64,000 nt of DNA, taken from CSP1-5 sp964348275 (GTDB lineage: Bacteria > Methylomirabilota > Methylomirabilia > Methylomirabilales > CSP1-5). Below the pieces are notes generated by a model. That model was not told the origin of the DNA, did not search any database, and saw nothing but the letters and a program-made list of their open reading frames with translations. The stretch spans positions 33,520 through 97,519 of the forward strand of contig CAYGBT010000006.1 of NCBI GenBank assembly GCA_964348275.1. Reading direction: 5' to 3'. This document shows, one piece after another, positions 33,495 to 42,900 of this stretch (within the stretch, counting starts at the first letter, position 1; each line of letters opens with the position of its first letter). The translations under genes were made by a program, and so were the position numbers.

Positions 33495-34247
33495 TCAGGA
33501 GAATAGTTCTGTTCCTTGGCCTACAGCGACCTGGCTCAGGAAACGCCGGTAGCGGATGAGTCCGGAATCTTCGACAAAGCCGAGGAGCCGGACGCCGTGG
33601 CGGCAGTTCTGGTCGCCCCTTGGCTGGTGGCTTATCCAGGTCACCGCCCCATGTGCAGTGATTATCCCTTCGGGGAGATTCAGCCCGAGACGCAACAGCG
33701 TACCGGACATGAGCATTTCGGGTAAGTGGAGCAGAAGGCCGCCGAGGCTCACGTTGGCCGTTCGACCCACCACTTCTCGGGGTGATGCTACAATCCCCCC
33801 GACGAGACACCGGGCATGGACCGAAGCCTCGATACGGGGGTGGCGGCGGCGACGGTGGATGGAGAAGTCACGATAAGCTAATTGCACGGCCAACTCCACC
33901 AGACGGACCAGGCTTACTACTTGGAAGGGTTTCGGCAGGAAGAGCTCGGCTCCGGCACGAAAGGCCCTCTCGGTAAACTTCAGGTCGTCGGAACTGGTCA
34001 TGCCGATTACAGGAATATCTCTGAGGACGGGATCCTGTTTCAGGCGCTGGCAGGTGGTAATCCCGTCAAGTCCGCGCATGACCATGTCCAGGAGGATGAC
34101 GGCTGGTTGCGCCGAGCGAGCGGCCTCGATCCCTGACCATCCGTCGTGGGCCGAGACAACCTCGAAATCTGCGTGCGCGAGAATCCCTGTTACCAGGTCG
34201 CAAAACCGAGGATCGTCGTCGATGACCAGGATTGGCCGGTTGGGCAT
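33495..34247 (-). CDS. Response regulator with C-terminal PilZ domain
   Basis: A 250-residue two-domain protein. The receiver (residues about 5-120) has the acidic pair in VIDDDPRF, the phosphoacceptor Asp in VILLDMVMRG, a Thr in GMTSSDD and Lys in LFLPKPFQ. The PilZ domain (about 135-235) has RRRRHPR, the RxxxR c-di-GMP motif, and a downstream SLGGLLL. It should link phosphorylation with cyclic di-GMP binding. It lies 45 nt upstream of the PAS kinase on the same strand and is probably its cognate regulator, with output by protein interaction rather than DNA binding. Confidence 0.87.
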   Translation of the reverse strand: MPNRPILVIDDDPRFCDLVTGILAHADFEVVSAHDGWSGIEAARSAQPAVILLDMVMRGLDGITTCQRLKQDPVLRDIPVIGMTSSDDLKFTERAFRAGAELFLPKPFQVVSLVRLVELAVQLAYRDFSIHRRRRHPRIEASVHARCLVGGIVASPREVVGRTANVSLGGLLLHLPEMLMSGTLLRLGLNLPEGIITAHGAVTWISHQPRGDQNCRHGVRLLGFVEDSGLIRYRRFLSQVAVGQGTELFS

Positions 34248-34491
34248 GGGCCTCCTCGTGAGCTACCGGTTTAGGGAGTTATCTTGAGCGACCCTGAATC
34301 CACCTGGGCCATCTTCGCCCCCTCGAGATGTAGAGCTGGAGCGGGGGTCCAACTCTTCGCTTTAGAGGTAATTTTGGGAGATGCCTTGTTTGTACTGTGA
34401 TGCCAAAAGTGATGCAAATTCAGTGCCATAGAGGGTTTTGGGGCCTCCAAGGAAAGGGGACGGCGACGCATGGGTTCCTGAGGCCCGCTCC

Positions 34492-35895
34492 TTATGCGTC
34501 CATCGTCATAAACAGCGTGTTCAGCGACTCCGCCAATGTGGGGTGGGCGAAGATGCCATCTCGGAGAGCGGTATAAGGCACTTTGCCCATCATGGCGATC
34601 TCTACCATTGACATCAATTCCCCGCCTTCGACCCCCAAAGCGGTGTATCCCAGAACCTGTTTGGTCTCGGCGTCGACGATGGCCTTCATGAAGCCTCGCG
34701 ACTCGTCCATCTCGAGGGCCCGGGCGACGTAGGTCATGGGTATTTTGGCTACACGGATGGAACGACCCTGTGCGCGCGCTTCTGTCTCGCTGAGCCCCAC
34801 GCGGCCCAACTGCGGGTCGATGTAAACGGTGTACGGTACCAGCCGGCCGGTTGTCGTGGCGTTTCCCCCATCCAGAAGGTTGGTGCGGATGATGCGGAAG
34901 TCGTCATAGGAGATGTGGGTGAAGGCTGGGCCTCCCTTCACGTCGCCCAGGGCAAAGATGCCGGGGACATTGGTCTCAAGCCGTTCATTCACTCGCACAA
35001 ACCCCCGTTTGTCTGTCTCCACACCGGCTGCCTCCAGGTTCAATCCCTCTGTGTTGGGGGCCCGGCCCGCTGCCACGAGCAGGTGTGTTCCGCTGAGCAC
35101 ACGTTCTTCCTTTGGCGTCCCTACCGTTAGTCGGATCGTGCCGTCAACCTGTTCGGCCCGCAAGGCCTGGGTTTCCAGCAGAACCTCCACTCCGTCTTCC
35201 CGCAGAATCTTCGCGACTTCTTCCGCGACGTCGGAATCTTCCCGGGCAAGCAACTGCTTGCCTCGCTGAACGACCGAGACGTGGCTCCCAAAGCGCCGAA
35301 ACATTTGGCCAAACTCGAGGCCGATGTAGCCACCTCCCAGCACGAGCAGGTGTGCCGGCAAGACGTCCAGTTCCATGATCGATGTCGAGTCGAGGGTAGA
35401 GCACCTGTCGAGGCCGGTGACGGAGGGCGTTTCTGGACGGCCGCCGGTGTTGATGAAGATTTTTTCGGCGGTGAGGTGGCGGGTTTCGCCGCTGTGCATA
35501 CTTACGGCGACCGATTTCGGGCCCGTAAAACTCGCTTCCCCGAAGAGCAGATCGATATTTTTGGTGTTCTCGAGCCGCCGCTGGCTACCACCGCGAAAGC
35601 TCTCCACGATGGCCTGTTTCCTCTGACGGACTTCGTTCATATCGACCCTGACCCCGTTGGGGTGGACGCCGTAGTCTCCACCGCGGCGTGCGAGATAGGC
35701 CACCCGAGCACTGGCCACCATGGTTTTCGTCGGCGTGCACCCCACATTGATGCAGGTGCCGCCGACGTGCTTCCGCTCGATTATTGCCGTCTTCCAACCC
35801 GCCTCGGCCAGGGCGAGAGAGAGCGGTTTCCCCCCCTGTCCGGTGCCGATAATGATCGCGTCGTACTGATCTGCTCTTTGTGTTGCCGCTGCCAT
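34492..35895 (-). CDS. Mercuric reductase-like pyridine nucleotide-disulfide oxidoreductase
   Basis: A 467-residue flavoprotein. The N-terminal FAD motif is IIIGTGQGGKPLSLALAEAG, the redox-active disulfide is GGTCINVGCTPTKTM, the NAD(P) motif is LVLGGGYIGLEFGQMFRRFG, and the second FAD motif is GIFALGDVKGGP. The Cys-x4-Cys pattern with TPTKTM rather than IPSKAL is typical of mercuric-reductase-like members of the lipoamide dehydrogenase superfamily. No mer operon genes are near and no C-terminal vicinal Cys pair is seen, so mercury reduction is doubtful; a general thiol or quinone reductase is as likely. Confidence 0.82.
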   Translation of the reverse strand: MAAATQRADQYDAIIIGTGQGGKPLSLALAEAGWKTAIIERKHVGGTCINVGCTPTKTMVASARVAYLARRGGDYGVHPNGVRVDMNEVRQRKQAIVESFRGGSQRRLENTKNIDLLFGEASFTGPKSVAVSMHSGETRHLTAEKIFINTGGRPETPSVTGLDRCSTLDSTSIMELDVLPAHLLVLGGGYIGLEFGQMFRRFGSHVSVVQRGKQLLAREDSDVAEEVAKILREDGVEVLLETQALRAEQVDGTIRLTVGTPKEERVLSGTHLLVAAGRAPNTEGLNLEAAGVETDKRGFVRVNERLETNVPGIFALGDVKGGPAFTHISYDDFRIIRTNLLDGGNATTTGRLVPYTVYIDPQLGRVGLSETEARAQGRSIRVAKIPMTYVARALEMDESRGFMKAIVDAETKQVLGYTALGVEGGELMSMVEIAMMGKVPYTALRDGIFAHPTLAESLNTLFMTMDA

Positions 35896-35915
35896 GGCCT
35901 GACACCTCCTTGTAT

Positions 35916-36278
35916 CTAAGAGCCTTTCTTCTTCAGCTTAGACTTCAAATAGCTCTTTAACGCCACTGCGTTGTTATGTTCAGGATCGCGAGCGCTATAG
36001 ATTAGCGCAATGTTGCCCCGGCAAGCGGCCTCCAACAGGGGCCGCCAGACCTCCGGGTGACGGTTAAGTTCAGCCGCGTAGCGGCACTGGAATGCGTTCC
36101 AACGAGACGCGTCGTGGGCGAACCATCGGCGAAGGGCGTCACTAGGGGCGATATCCTTCAGCCAGCCATCCAGCGAGAGATCGTTCCGTTTCATTTCGCG
36201 CGGCCAGAGGCGGTCCACCAAGAAGCGACGGCCATCCCGTGAACTCGGCGGGTCGTAGACGCGTTTCACTCTGATCAT
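35916..36278 (-). CDS. DUF488 family protein
   Basis: A 120-residue protein with the DUF488 signature RVYDPPSSRDGRRFLVDRLWPREMKR, then WLKDIAPSDALRRWFAHD and LIYSARDPEHNNAVALKSYL. The consensus Gly after LWPR is Glu here. The family's biochemical function is not established; members are often near redox or stress genes, as here, next to the mercuric-reductase-like and nnrE genes. Confidence 0.85.
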   Translation of the reverse strand: MIRVKRVYDPPSSRDGRRFLVDRLWPREMKRNDLSLDGWLKDIAPSDALRRWFAHDASRWNAFQCRYAAELNRHPEVWRPLLEAACRGNIALIYSARDPEHNNAVALKSYLKSKLKKKGS

Positions 36279-36316
36279 ATTCGGGGCTCCCTTCCCAACC
36301 TAGCGAATTCTGTTCC

Positions 36317-37066
36317 TCAGAGGAAAGTCAATGGAACCCAGAAGCGATTTCCGAATGGACAGGCGTAGCTCAACTGCATCCGGTGATACGTTTCTTCAGG
36401 AATGCCGATGTCAGCGAGATACAGTCCGCCGGTTTTTTCCGGCACAAGTCCGGTCTTGGGAAGCGCGAGGGTCATCGTCCACCGCGGCGTGATGAATTCT
36501 CCCGGGCTCTCCCCGGTCGTGGAATCCACTCCGGAGGGAACGTCGAGGGATAGAATAGGGGCCTTGGTTCCGTTAGCCCATCGGATCAATTCGGCGGCCA
36601 CGCCTCGGGGGGCAGAGCGCAGGCTGTAACCAATCAGGGCATCCAGAATGAGATCAGGAACATCGTGTGCCAGGTCTGTCGGCTCTACTTCTCTCCCGGA
36701 GGTTCCTTGGAAAATCTTGCGTTGGAACGCTGGCACTTCTCCAAGGCGATCGGGCGCTGCGAGACACAAGGCGACATTTGCACGGTGGTTGGCAAGATGG
36801 CGGGCAGCACAAATGCCGCCGCCTCCGTTCCCCCCACTTCCTGCAAGGACCACAATCTTTGCCTGCGCCCAGTCCTTTTCGAGGATCTCCATCGCCAACA
36901 GAGCGAGGTTCCGCCCCGCGTTTTCCATCATCTGGAAGAGGTTGGGACCGGTCTCTTCCACAGCAATTCGGTCTATTTCCCGCATCTGGTCGGTCGTGAC
37001 TGCTGGAACCTTAATCCCCGAGTCGGTAACGAAGCAGTTTGCCGACTTACGTATGGTCATCCCCAT
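36317..37066 (-). CDS. nnrE: NAD(P)H-hydrate epimerase (YjeF N-terminal domain)
   Basis: A 249-residue single-domain YjeF_N protein. It shows the NADPHX-binding loop LAGSGGNGGGGICAARHL and the active-site Asp region LILDALIGYSL, followed by PILSLDVPSGVDSTTGE. It epimerises damaged NAD(P)H hydrates. The ADP-dependent dehydratase domain (NnrD) that is often fused is missing; a separate nnrD is not seen in the window. Confidence 0.85.
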   Translation of the reverse strand: MGMTIRKSANCFVTDSGIKVPAVTTDQMREIDRIAVEETGPNLFQMMENAGRNLALLAMEILEKDWAQAKIVVLAGSGGNGGGGICAARHLANHRANVALCLAAPDRLGEVPAFQRKIFQGTSGREVEPTDLAHDVPDLILDALIGYSLRSAPRGVAAELIRWANGTKAPILSLDVPSGVDSTTGESPGEFITPRWTMTLALPKTGLVPEKTGGLYLADIGIPEETYHRMQLSYACPFGNRFWVPLTFL

Positions 37067-37093
37067 TTTTCGGTCCTTCCATTGGGCACTAAC

Positions 37094-38641
37094 TTACCCT
37101 AGGCGCTCCAGCAGGTGATCGCCGACGCGCAGAGCATTGGCGATGATGGTGAGAGCGGGGTTGACTGCACCGCTCGAGGGAAAAAAGCTGCCACCCACGA
37201 CGTAGAGATTGTCCAATTCGTAGGCCTTGCAATTTACATCCAGCGCCGAGCTCTTCGGGTCGCGTCCGAAGCGGATCGTGCCGTTCTGGTGTGCGACGCC
37301 CGCGAGCGGGATGCCTTGGCCGACAAAGAAATTCATGGGGATCAGGCCCTCGTGGCAGTCCGCATGCTTCAGCAGGCTCTTGAGCTTTTCCGTGAGGCGC
37401 AGGTGCCCTTCCAGATTGTTCGGCTCGTAGCTCAGCACGATCTCGCCGTTCCGGTTCAGCGTAACCCGGTTGTTCGGCTCCGGCAGATCCTCAGAGGTGA
37501 GCCAAAAATCGAGCGAATGCTTGGCCATGAGATCTAGCGTCCAGTTCGGCACGATGGCCGGTGCGCCTGAGGCCAGCGTGTTCGCATCGGTCTTCCCGAC
37601 AAACGAGAAGTGTCCCATCGGGTATGGCCAATCCTTGGTCCCGAAGTAAAAGTCGTTTACCCCGAGCGTCTTCTGAAACACGGTTGGGTTGTCGCACCGG
37701 GAAAGAGCCAGCATGACCGCATTGACATGGCCCATGTAGTGGCGACCGACGACGTCGGAGCCTGTAGCCAGGCCGCGTGGGTGCTTTTCATTGGACGAGC
37801 GCAGCAGCAACGCCGCGGAGTTGATTGCGCCGCACGAAACGACGACGATATTTGCGGAATACTCCTCAGTCCCGCCGTTGCGCTGTACGATGAGTTTCGT
37901 GACCTCGCGGCCCGAGGTGCTGGTCTCTAGGCGCGAGACGTAGGCATTGGTCAGGAGGGTGACGTTCGGATGCTCCAGCGCCGGATCCACGCACACCACC
38001 TGGGCGTCCGACTTCGCGTCGACGAGACAGGGATGGCCGTCGCAAGTGTCGCAGCGGATACAACGGCTCTTTTGCTGGTTCGTCTCGTCCAGCATGACGC
38101 CGAGTGGGACATGAAATGGCTTCAATCCAAGGCGAGCGAAGTCGTCGCTTAACTGTTGGATGCGCGGCTCATGGCTGATCGGCGGATACGGACACGGCGC
38201 GCTGGCCGGCGGGTCGGTGGGATCCTCGCCGCGCAAGCCGTGCACTTGGTAGAGGTGTTCGGCCTGGGTGTAGTAGGGTTCCATGTCTTCGTAGGAGATG
38301 GGCCAAGCCGGGGAGATGCCACCGTAGTGCTTGATCTCACCGAAATCTTCCTTACGCAAGCGGAAGAGCGCGGCGCCGTAGAACTTGGTATTACCACCGA
38401 CGTAGTAGTTGGTGTGCGGATGGAGTGGCTTGCCGTCCTTATCCCACCATACTTCTTTGGTCTGGTATTTGCCCTTGAGGTTGACGGCTTTGGTGTCCCA
38501 GTTGTCTTTCTCGCGTGGAACGTAGTCACCGCGTTCCAGCAGCAGGATACCCTTCCCGGAAGCCGCGAGCTTGTACGCGAGCGTCCCGCCACCCGCGCCT
38601 GTTCCGATGATGATCACGTCATAATGCGTTGCTTGTGCCAT
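37094..38641 (-). CDS. GMC family FAD oxidoreductase
   Basis: A 515-residue flavoenzyme. The N-terminal FAD loop is IIIGTGAGGGTLAYKLA, the GMC domain contains CGAINSAALLL, and the C-terminus has the conserved LYVVGGSFFPSSGAVNPALT with active-site His replaced by Ser-Ala around the usual position (family Asn in VNP is present). A Cys cluster (RCIRCDTCDGHPC, about residues 190-205) resembles a ferredoxin-like site found in one branch of GMC dehydrogenases. Its substrate is unknown; it follows the DM13 gene by 9 nt on the same strand, which suggests a membrane redox module. Confidence 0.83.
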   Translation of the reverse strand: MAQATHYDVIIIGTGAGGGTLAYKLAASGKGILLLERGDYVPREKDNWDTKAVNLKGKYQTKEVWWDKDGKPLHPHTNYYVGGNTKFYGAALFRLRKEDFGEIKHYGGISPAWPISYEDMEPYYTQAEHLYQVHGLRGEDPTDPPASAPCPYPPISHEPRIQQLSDDFARLGLKPFHVPLGVMLDETNQQKSRCIRCDTCDGHPCLVDAKSDAQVVCVDPALEHPNVTLLTNAYVSRLETSTSGREVTKLIVQRNGGTEEYSANIVVVSCGAINSAALLLRSSNEKHPRGLATGSDVVGRHYMGHVNAVMLALSRCDNPTVFQKTLGVNDFYFGTKDWPYPMGHFSFVGKTDANTLASGAPAIVPNWTLDLMAKHSLDFWLTSEDLPEPNNRVTLNRNGEIVLSYEPNNLEGHLRLTEKLKSLLKHADCHEGLIPMNFFVGQGIPLAGVAHQNGTIRFGRDPKSSALDVNCKAYELDNLYVVGGSFFPSSGAVNPALTIIANALRVGDHLLERLG

Positions 38642-38650
38642 GGGGTCCCC

Positions 38651-39153
38651 CTACTTTTGTGGCGGTTTTAATGGTGCGGTGGGGAAGTTGAGGCCGAACC
38701 GGCGGCACCAGATTGAGACGGACCGGTATTTGGTAAGGTCGACATCCTCGGGGAGATTGTAGTTCTGATCACCCACATTGCCTTTAAGCCGGCCAAGCGA
38801 AACAAAGCCGGCTCGCTCCACGGTTGCATTGCCGTTGGCATCATCGGCGGCAAACAAATAGCATAGAGCGCTGGCCCGTTCACGGTCTTGAAATCGGTAA
38901 GGCGGAGTATGCGCTGGCTGCTTTGAAGCTGGTAGACTGTTGCCACTCCCTCGCCTTCGTGGGCCACGCCATGGAAGCGACCCTCCAGGAGCATTACCGG
39001 CGATGTGTCTTGGGAAGTTATTTGCGTCTGGGTCCCTCCAGGGAACTGTTCGTTAACAGGCTTGTCAATCAAGAGTAGCTCGGGGCGGAACAGATACCAC
39101 GCAATACTGAGAATTACAAATCCCAGTGTGATGACCAGTGTGTGGCGTCGCAT
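38651..39153 (-). pseudogene. DM13-domain protein, frameshifted
   Basis: An N-terminal membrane anchor (VITLGFVILSIAWYLF) and a DM13 electron-transfer-type domain. The first frame reads to TDFKTVNGPALYA near 38861. The family then continues in another frame as FAADDANGN ... GRLKGNVGDQNYNLPEDVDL and YRSVSIWCRRFGLNFPTAPL, ending at 38651. One extra base between 38860 and 38861 would restore NGPALYAYLFAADD. DM13 carries a near-universal Cys (here in IWCRRF) suggested to bind a cofactor. The gene lies just upstream of GMC. It may be inactive or a sequence error. Confidence 0.75.
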
Positions 39154-39259
39154 GAGGGATCTCTCCTAGAGCTATCTTGGTAGTTCTTTGTGGCATATCC
39201 CTTCTGTCTTGATTAGACGCCCGGAAAGGTAAAAGGGTGCGCATGGAGGCTGGCTCGTC

Positions 39260-40015
39260 CTAGGAATCGTGCTGCTTCTTATAGCCGCAATGGAAGATGC
39301 AGCGTTTGCTATTGTGATGGTGCAGCTTCGCACAAATGACTCTGTGGGCTCCACGAAACCGCAGATATGCCTCAGCCGCCAACAACATGCCCAAGGGCGG
39401 TCCCGTGAAGTAGATCCACAAGAACTTCCAGAATTGCGGTGGGACGGCTGAGCCGAATGATCGCGCCGGATTCATACTCATGCCTGAGAGCGGGGCTTCT
39501 ATGCTGATGTATGTCGTGACCAGCGCACCGGCGAACAAGCCTGTATAGCGCGCCATTTTCTCCGTGTTCGACACGATGAGAACCATGGACATGAGAACAG
39601 AAGAAATGATGACTTCTGCGATGAATGCGATGGCGGGTCCACGGCTGCCTGGCACCGTGACAACGTAATTAACAGAGGGGTGGGCCAATAGGGTCCCAAG
39701 GATTGCCGCCACCAGAAGCACCCCGACCACTGCACCCACAAACTGTGCGACGGCATAAAAGAACGCATCCCACGGGGCGATTTTTCCGAGTCGGAAGAAT
39801 GTCACCGTGATCGCTGGGTTGATATGCGCACCTGATTGCTTCCCCCACGGCGAAAAAATGATCGCAATGGCGGTGAGGCCCATTGCGATTCCCATTAAGA
39901 TGCGGCGCACGAGCGGATCTGAGATGGCCTGACGAACGGGCGAGCCGGCGTATTCCAGTAGGGTGGCAAAAACGCAGGCCGAGATCATGAAGATGCCGAG
40001 CCCGGCAGCTTCCAT
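39260..40015 (-). CDS. MIP-family channel (aquaporin-like)
   Basis: A 251-residue protein with six membrane helices. The two NPA boxes are present: GAHINPAITV and GMSMNPARSFG. The sequence after the second NPA (an Arg) fits water-selective channels. Its C-terminus is long, with a His/Cys-rich tail (CAKLHHHNSKRCIFHCGYKK), unusual for aquaporins and perhaps metal-binding. In the block with GH15 and glucose dehydrogenase it might help in osmotic adjustment. Confidence 0.85.
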   Translation of the reverse strand: MEAAGLGIFMISACVFATLLEYAGSPVRQAISDPLVRRILMGIAMGLTAIAIIFSPWGKQSGAHINPAITVTFFRLGKIAPWDAFFYAVAQFVGAVVGVLLVAAILGTLLAHPSVNYVVTVPGSRGPAIAFIAEVIISSVLMSMVLIVSNTEKMARYTGLFAGALVTTYISIEAPLSGMSMNPARSFGSAVPPQFWKFLWIYFTGPPLGMLLAAEAYLRFRGAHRVICAKLHHHNSKRCIFHCGYKKQHDS

Positions 40016-40075
40016 CAGTTATTCGAGGGAGTGGCGTCTGACCGCATTGAGCATAGTCGGTTTTGAACTGGCTCC

Positions 40076-41056
40076 TCAGGAGTTAAGATCGAGATGCCGC
40101 CGGACCTCGTCTTCGGTCTGTGGCCAGCGGGACAAGTCAAAAAGTGCCTGCCGCTCTTCGATTTCGAAGCTCTCGCCCGGTTTCAGAGTGACGACCGGGC
40201 CGTGTATCTCCATCTCGAAGTAGGGATACCGATCAGAGTTGTAGACCTCGGCGATGCAGCCATGACCGTAAGACTTATCGGCATAGACCGGTACCTGTTT
40301 CCGGTAACCAACCAGGCCCAGCCCGGCTACATCGAGGACCCCGAGCATCCATCCTTCCTGTGCGTCCACCCCAAACTTGAACGCCGCAGCGTCAGAACAG
40401 TGAATCACGGCTAGGTTTCCGAGCTCGTCAACAACCTTGTCTCGGACTTGAATCGAGTCGCCTTCATCGTCGAAGGCTTTCACACCTTTGGGGTGTCGAG
40501 AAGACACACCTCGCGGCAAATAGACCCTTCCGGGTTTGAGCACCATAGTGACATCCCACACACCCCAGTGGATTTTCGTTGATGAGCAATTGCGGAGTTG
40601 ATGTGTGAGGATCCATTCTTGACTCCCCCATAACATCCGCACTGTCCGCGTGATTTGGATGCCGGTTTCTCGGCACACAGGGCTTGTCATGCGGACGACC
40701 GCAACTTCAGGTCCGTCTTGCTCGATGGCGAGTTCATAAGGGCCGCTGTCCAGATCGAGAAATGGGACCCCGTCGGTCCACCGAGTCTGCGGTGCCAGCC
40801 ATGTCTTGTCGCCACCCCAGAGCGGAAACCCCATCTCCTGTTTCTTGGCATGCACATCCCGAACTTCAGAAAGATCTTCTATCCGACCCTCACCCTCTGG
40901 CTGAGTAAAGGAGAGATCATGACCCCGCCAGTTCATGCCCATGATCCGCCCACCCACCTGTGGGACGAGGACTAGTTCCAGCGGACCGCGTTGGATATAC
41001 CAGGCATTCCACCCCTTATGTTTTGTCTGACTGAGCGTTACCTTGGCGGACGTCAC
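40076..41056 (-). CDS. DUF4380 family protein, aldose-epimerase-like fold
   Basis: A 326-residue protein with a galactose-mutarotase-like beta-sandwich pattern (GGRIMGMNWRGHDL, FPLWGGDKTWLAPQTRWTDG and EVYNSDRYPYFEMEIHGP). DUF4380 proteins have unknown function. The GTG at 41056 lies four bases after the GH15 stop and is taken as the start; another in-frame GTG at 41104 would overlap GH15. Its place beside GH15 and glucose dehydrogenase suggests sugar handling, such as anomer conversion, as an inference. Confidence 0.75.
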   Translation of the reverse strand: MTSAKVTLSQTKHKGWNAWYIQRGPLELVLVPQVGGRIMGMNWRGHDLSFTQPEGEGRIEDLSEVRDVHAKKQEMGFPLWGGDKTWLAPQTRWTDGVPFLDLDSGPYELAIEQDGPEVAVVRMTSPVCRETGIQITRTVRMLWGSQEWILTHQLRNCSSTKIHWGVWDVTMVLKPGRVYLPRGVSSRHPKGVKAFDDEGDSIQVRDKVVDELGNLAVIHCSDAAAFKFGVDAQEGWMLGVLDVAGLGLVGYRKQVPVYADKSYGHGCIAEVYNSDRYPYFEMEIHGPVVTLKPGESFEIEERQALFDLSRWPQTEDEVRRHLDLNS

Positions 41057-41060
41057 TGGG

Positions 41061-42896
41061 CTAGCCCCTGGCGCCGAGGGCCCTATCGAGATTGAAGGCA
41101 GCACTGATGAGGGCCAGATGCGTGAACGCCTGGGGAAAATTGCCTAATCCCTCACCCCGGCTCCCCGTCTCCTCGGCATAGAGTCCCAGGTGGTTCGCGT
41201 ACCCGAGCATCTGCTCAAACATCAGTCGCGCTTCCTCCAGCTTAGCCGGATTGTCCCGCCCCGCCCGCGTCAGAGCCTCGACCAGCCAAAAGGTGCAGAT
41301 GTTAAACGTCCCCTCTTCCCCCTGGAGCCCGTCGGCCGTCTCTTCGACGTTGTAGCGGTAGACCAAGCTGTTAGAGACCAAGCCCCCCTTCTCTGGAGCA
41401 GCGTTTGTGGCATTCAGGGTACTGAGCATTCTTGGGTCGGTCGGGGAGAGGAAAAACACCAGCGGCATCATCAGGTTTGCCGCATCCAGGGAATCACTGC
41501 CATAATGCTGCACAAACGCCTCGCGTTTGGGATTCCATCCTTTGGTCATGATCTCTTCGTAGATTTGGTCGCGGACCTTCAGCCAGCGGTCGCGGTCCGC
41601 GGGGAACGACCGCTTGTCAGCCAAACGCAAGCCGCGGTCGACGGCAACCCAACACATGAGCTTTGAGTAGATGAAGTGTTGTTGTCCGCCCCGGACTTCC
41701 CACACCCCCTCGTCTTTCCGCTGCCAGTTGTCACAGACCCAGTTGATAAGCTGTCTCAGGTTGATCCAGAGGTCATACGAGATGGGACTCCCGTACTTGT
41801 TGTAGAGGTACACCGAGTCCATCAGTTCCCCGTAGATGTCCAACTGAAGCTGGTTGTACGCCCCGTTGCCGACCCGGACCGGGCGGGAGCCCTTGTAGCC
41901 GTCCAGGTGGTCCAAGATTTCCTCGGTCAGGGTGTGGCGTCCGTCGATCCCGTACATGATCTGCAAGGACCCGTCCGGATTCAACTCCTGGCACCGGGCC
42001 TCGATCCAATGCATGAACTGGGCGGCCTCTTGCGTGAATCCGATGCGCATCAGACCGTAGAGCGTGAACGCCGCATCCCGGATCCAGGTAAACCGATAGT
42101 CCCAATTGCGCTCGCCGCCTACTCCTTCAGGGAGGCTGCACGTCGGAGCCGCGACGATCGCTCCCGTGGGGGCATACGTGAGGAGCTTCAACGCCAATGC
42201 CGAGCGGTGGACCACCTCACGCCACCGACCCGTGTAAGTGCACTTGGATATCCAGCGGCGCCAGTACTCCACGGTCTGCTTGAAGCTTTCCATCGCTTCC
42301 TGCTCAGAAAGGGAAATGCCGCACCCGCTTCCATGGGGAATGCATTGAAGCAAGAAGATCGCCGTTTGTCCTTCCTCGAGCCGAAACTCACCGCTGACCC
42401 CCGTGCCGTCCTGCTTCAAAGGGACACGCGTAGCGAGTCCCAGGCTGAGCGCTGGAGAATAAAAGCACACCCCCTCGGGGGTGATTTTCATCTGATGGTC
42501 ATCCCGGGCATAGTTGAAGGCCGGATAGCATTCCGTCCGGAAGGCCATCGTTCCGCGAACCACGCTGACACGCCGGATGAGCTGGTGTTGTCCGATCCCC
42601 TTTGGCGTCCCGGCGATCGGCATGTAGTCGGTGATCTCGCCGACGCCGTCAGCTGAAAGAAAACGTGTGATCAGCACATTCGTCTCGGGCCAGTAGAATT
42701 GCTTATGCGTCACGCCCTCGACGGTGGGGGCGATCTTGAAATGTCCGCCCTTCTTGTCATCAAGAATGGCGGCAAAGACACTGGGCGAGTCAAAATTCGG
42801 ACAACAGAGCCAGTCGATGGAACCGTTCATCCCCACCAAGGCCACGGTGTGTAGATCGCCGATGATCCCGTAGTTTTCAATCGGTTGATATGCCAT
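41061..42896 (-). CDS. Glycoside hydrolase family 15 protein (glucoamylase or trehalase-like)
   Basis: A 611-residue enzyme. The N-terminus IENYGIIGDLHTVALVGMNGSIDWLCCPNFDSPSVFA is diagnostic of the bacterial GH15 branch, and ERNWDYRFTWIRDAAFTLYGLMRIG marks the (alpha/alpha)6 barrel. The members of this branch include trehalases and glucodextranases that release glucose. It is 4 nt downstream of the glucose dehydrogenase gene on the same strand, so glucose released could be oxidised to gluconolactone. No signal peptide is seen, hence a cytoplasmic enzyme. Confidence 0.9.
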   Translation of the reverse strand: MAYQPIENYGIIGDLHTVALVGMNGSIDWLCCPNFDSPSVFAAILDDKKGGHFKIAPTVEGVTHKQFYWPETNVLITRFLSADGVGEITDYMPIAGTPKGIGQHQLIRRVSVVRGTMAFRTECYPAFNYARDDHQMKITPEGVCFYSPALSLGLATRVPLKQDGTGVSGEFRLEEGQTAIFLLQCIPHGSGCGISLSEQEAMESFKQTVEYWRRWISKCTYTGRWREVVHRSALALKLLTYAPTGAIVAAPTCSLPEGVGGERNWDYRFTWIRDAAFTLYGLMRIGFTQEAAQFMHWIEARCQELNPDGSLQIMYGIDGRHTLTEEILDHLDGYKGSRPVRVGNGAYNQLQLDIYGELMDSVYLYNKYGSPISYDLWINLRQLINWVCDNWQRKDEGVWEVRGGQQHFIYSKLMCWVAVDRGLRLADKRSFPADRDRWLKVRDQIYEEIMTKGWNPKREAFVQHYGSDSLDAANLMMPLVFFLSPTDPRMLSTLNATNAAPEKGGLVSNSLVYRYNVEETADGLQGEEGTFNICTFWLVEALTRAGRDNPAKLEEARLMFEQMLGYANHLGLYAEETGSRGEGLGNFPQAFTHLALISAAFNLDRALGARG

Positions 42897-42900
42897 AACG

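Noticed and set aside
34271..34471. 66-codon minus-strand frame before the response regulator
   Set aside because: No start context or family match; it looks like ordinary intergenic sequence.
41676..42656. Long + strand open frame opposite the GH15 gene
   Set aside because: It has no domain pattern, and the GH15 frame on the minus strand is clearly real and complete.
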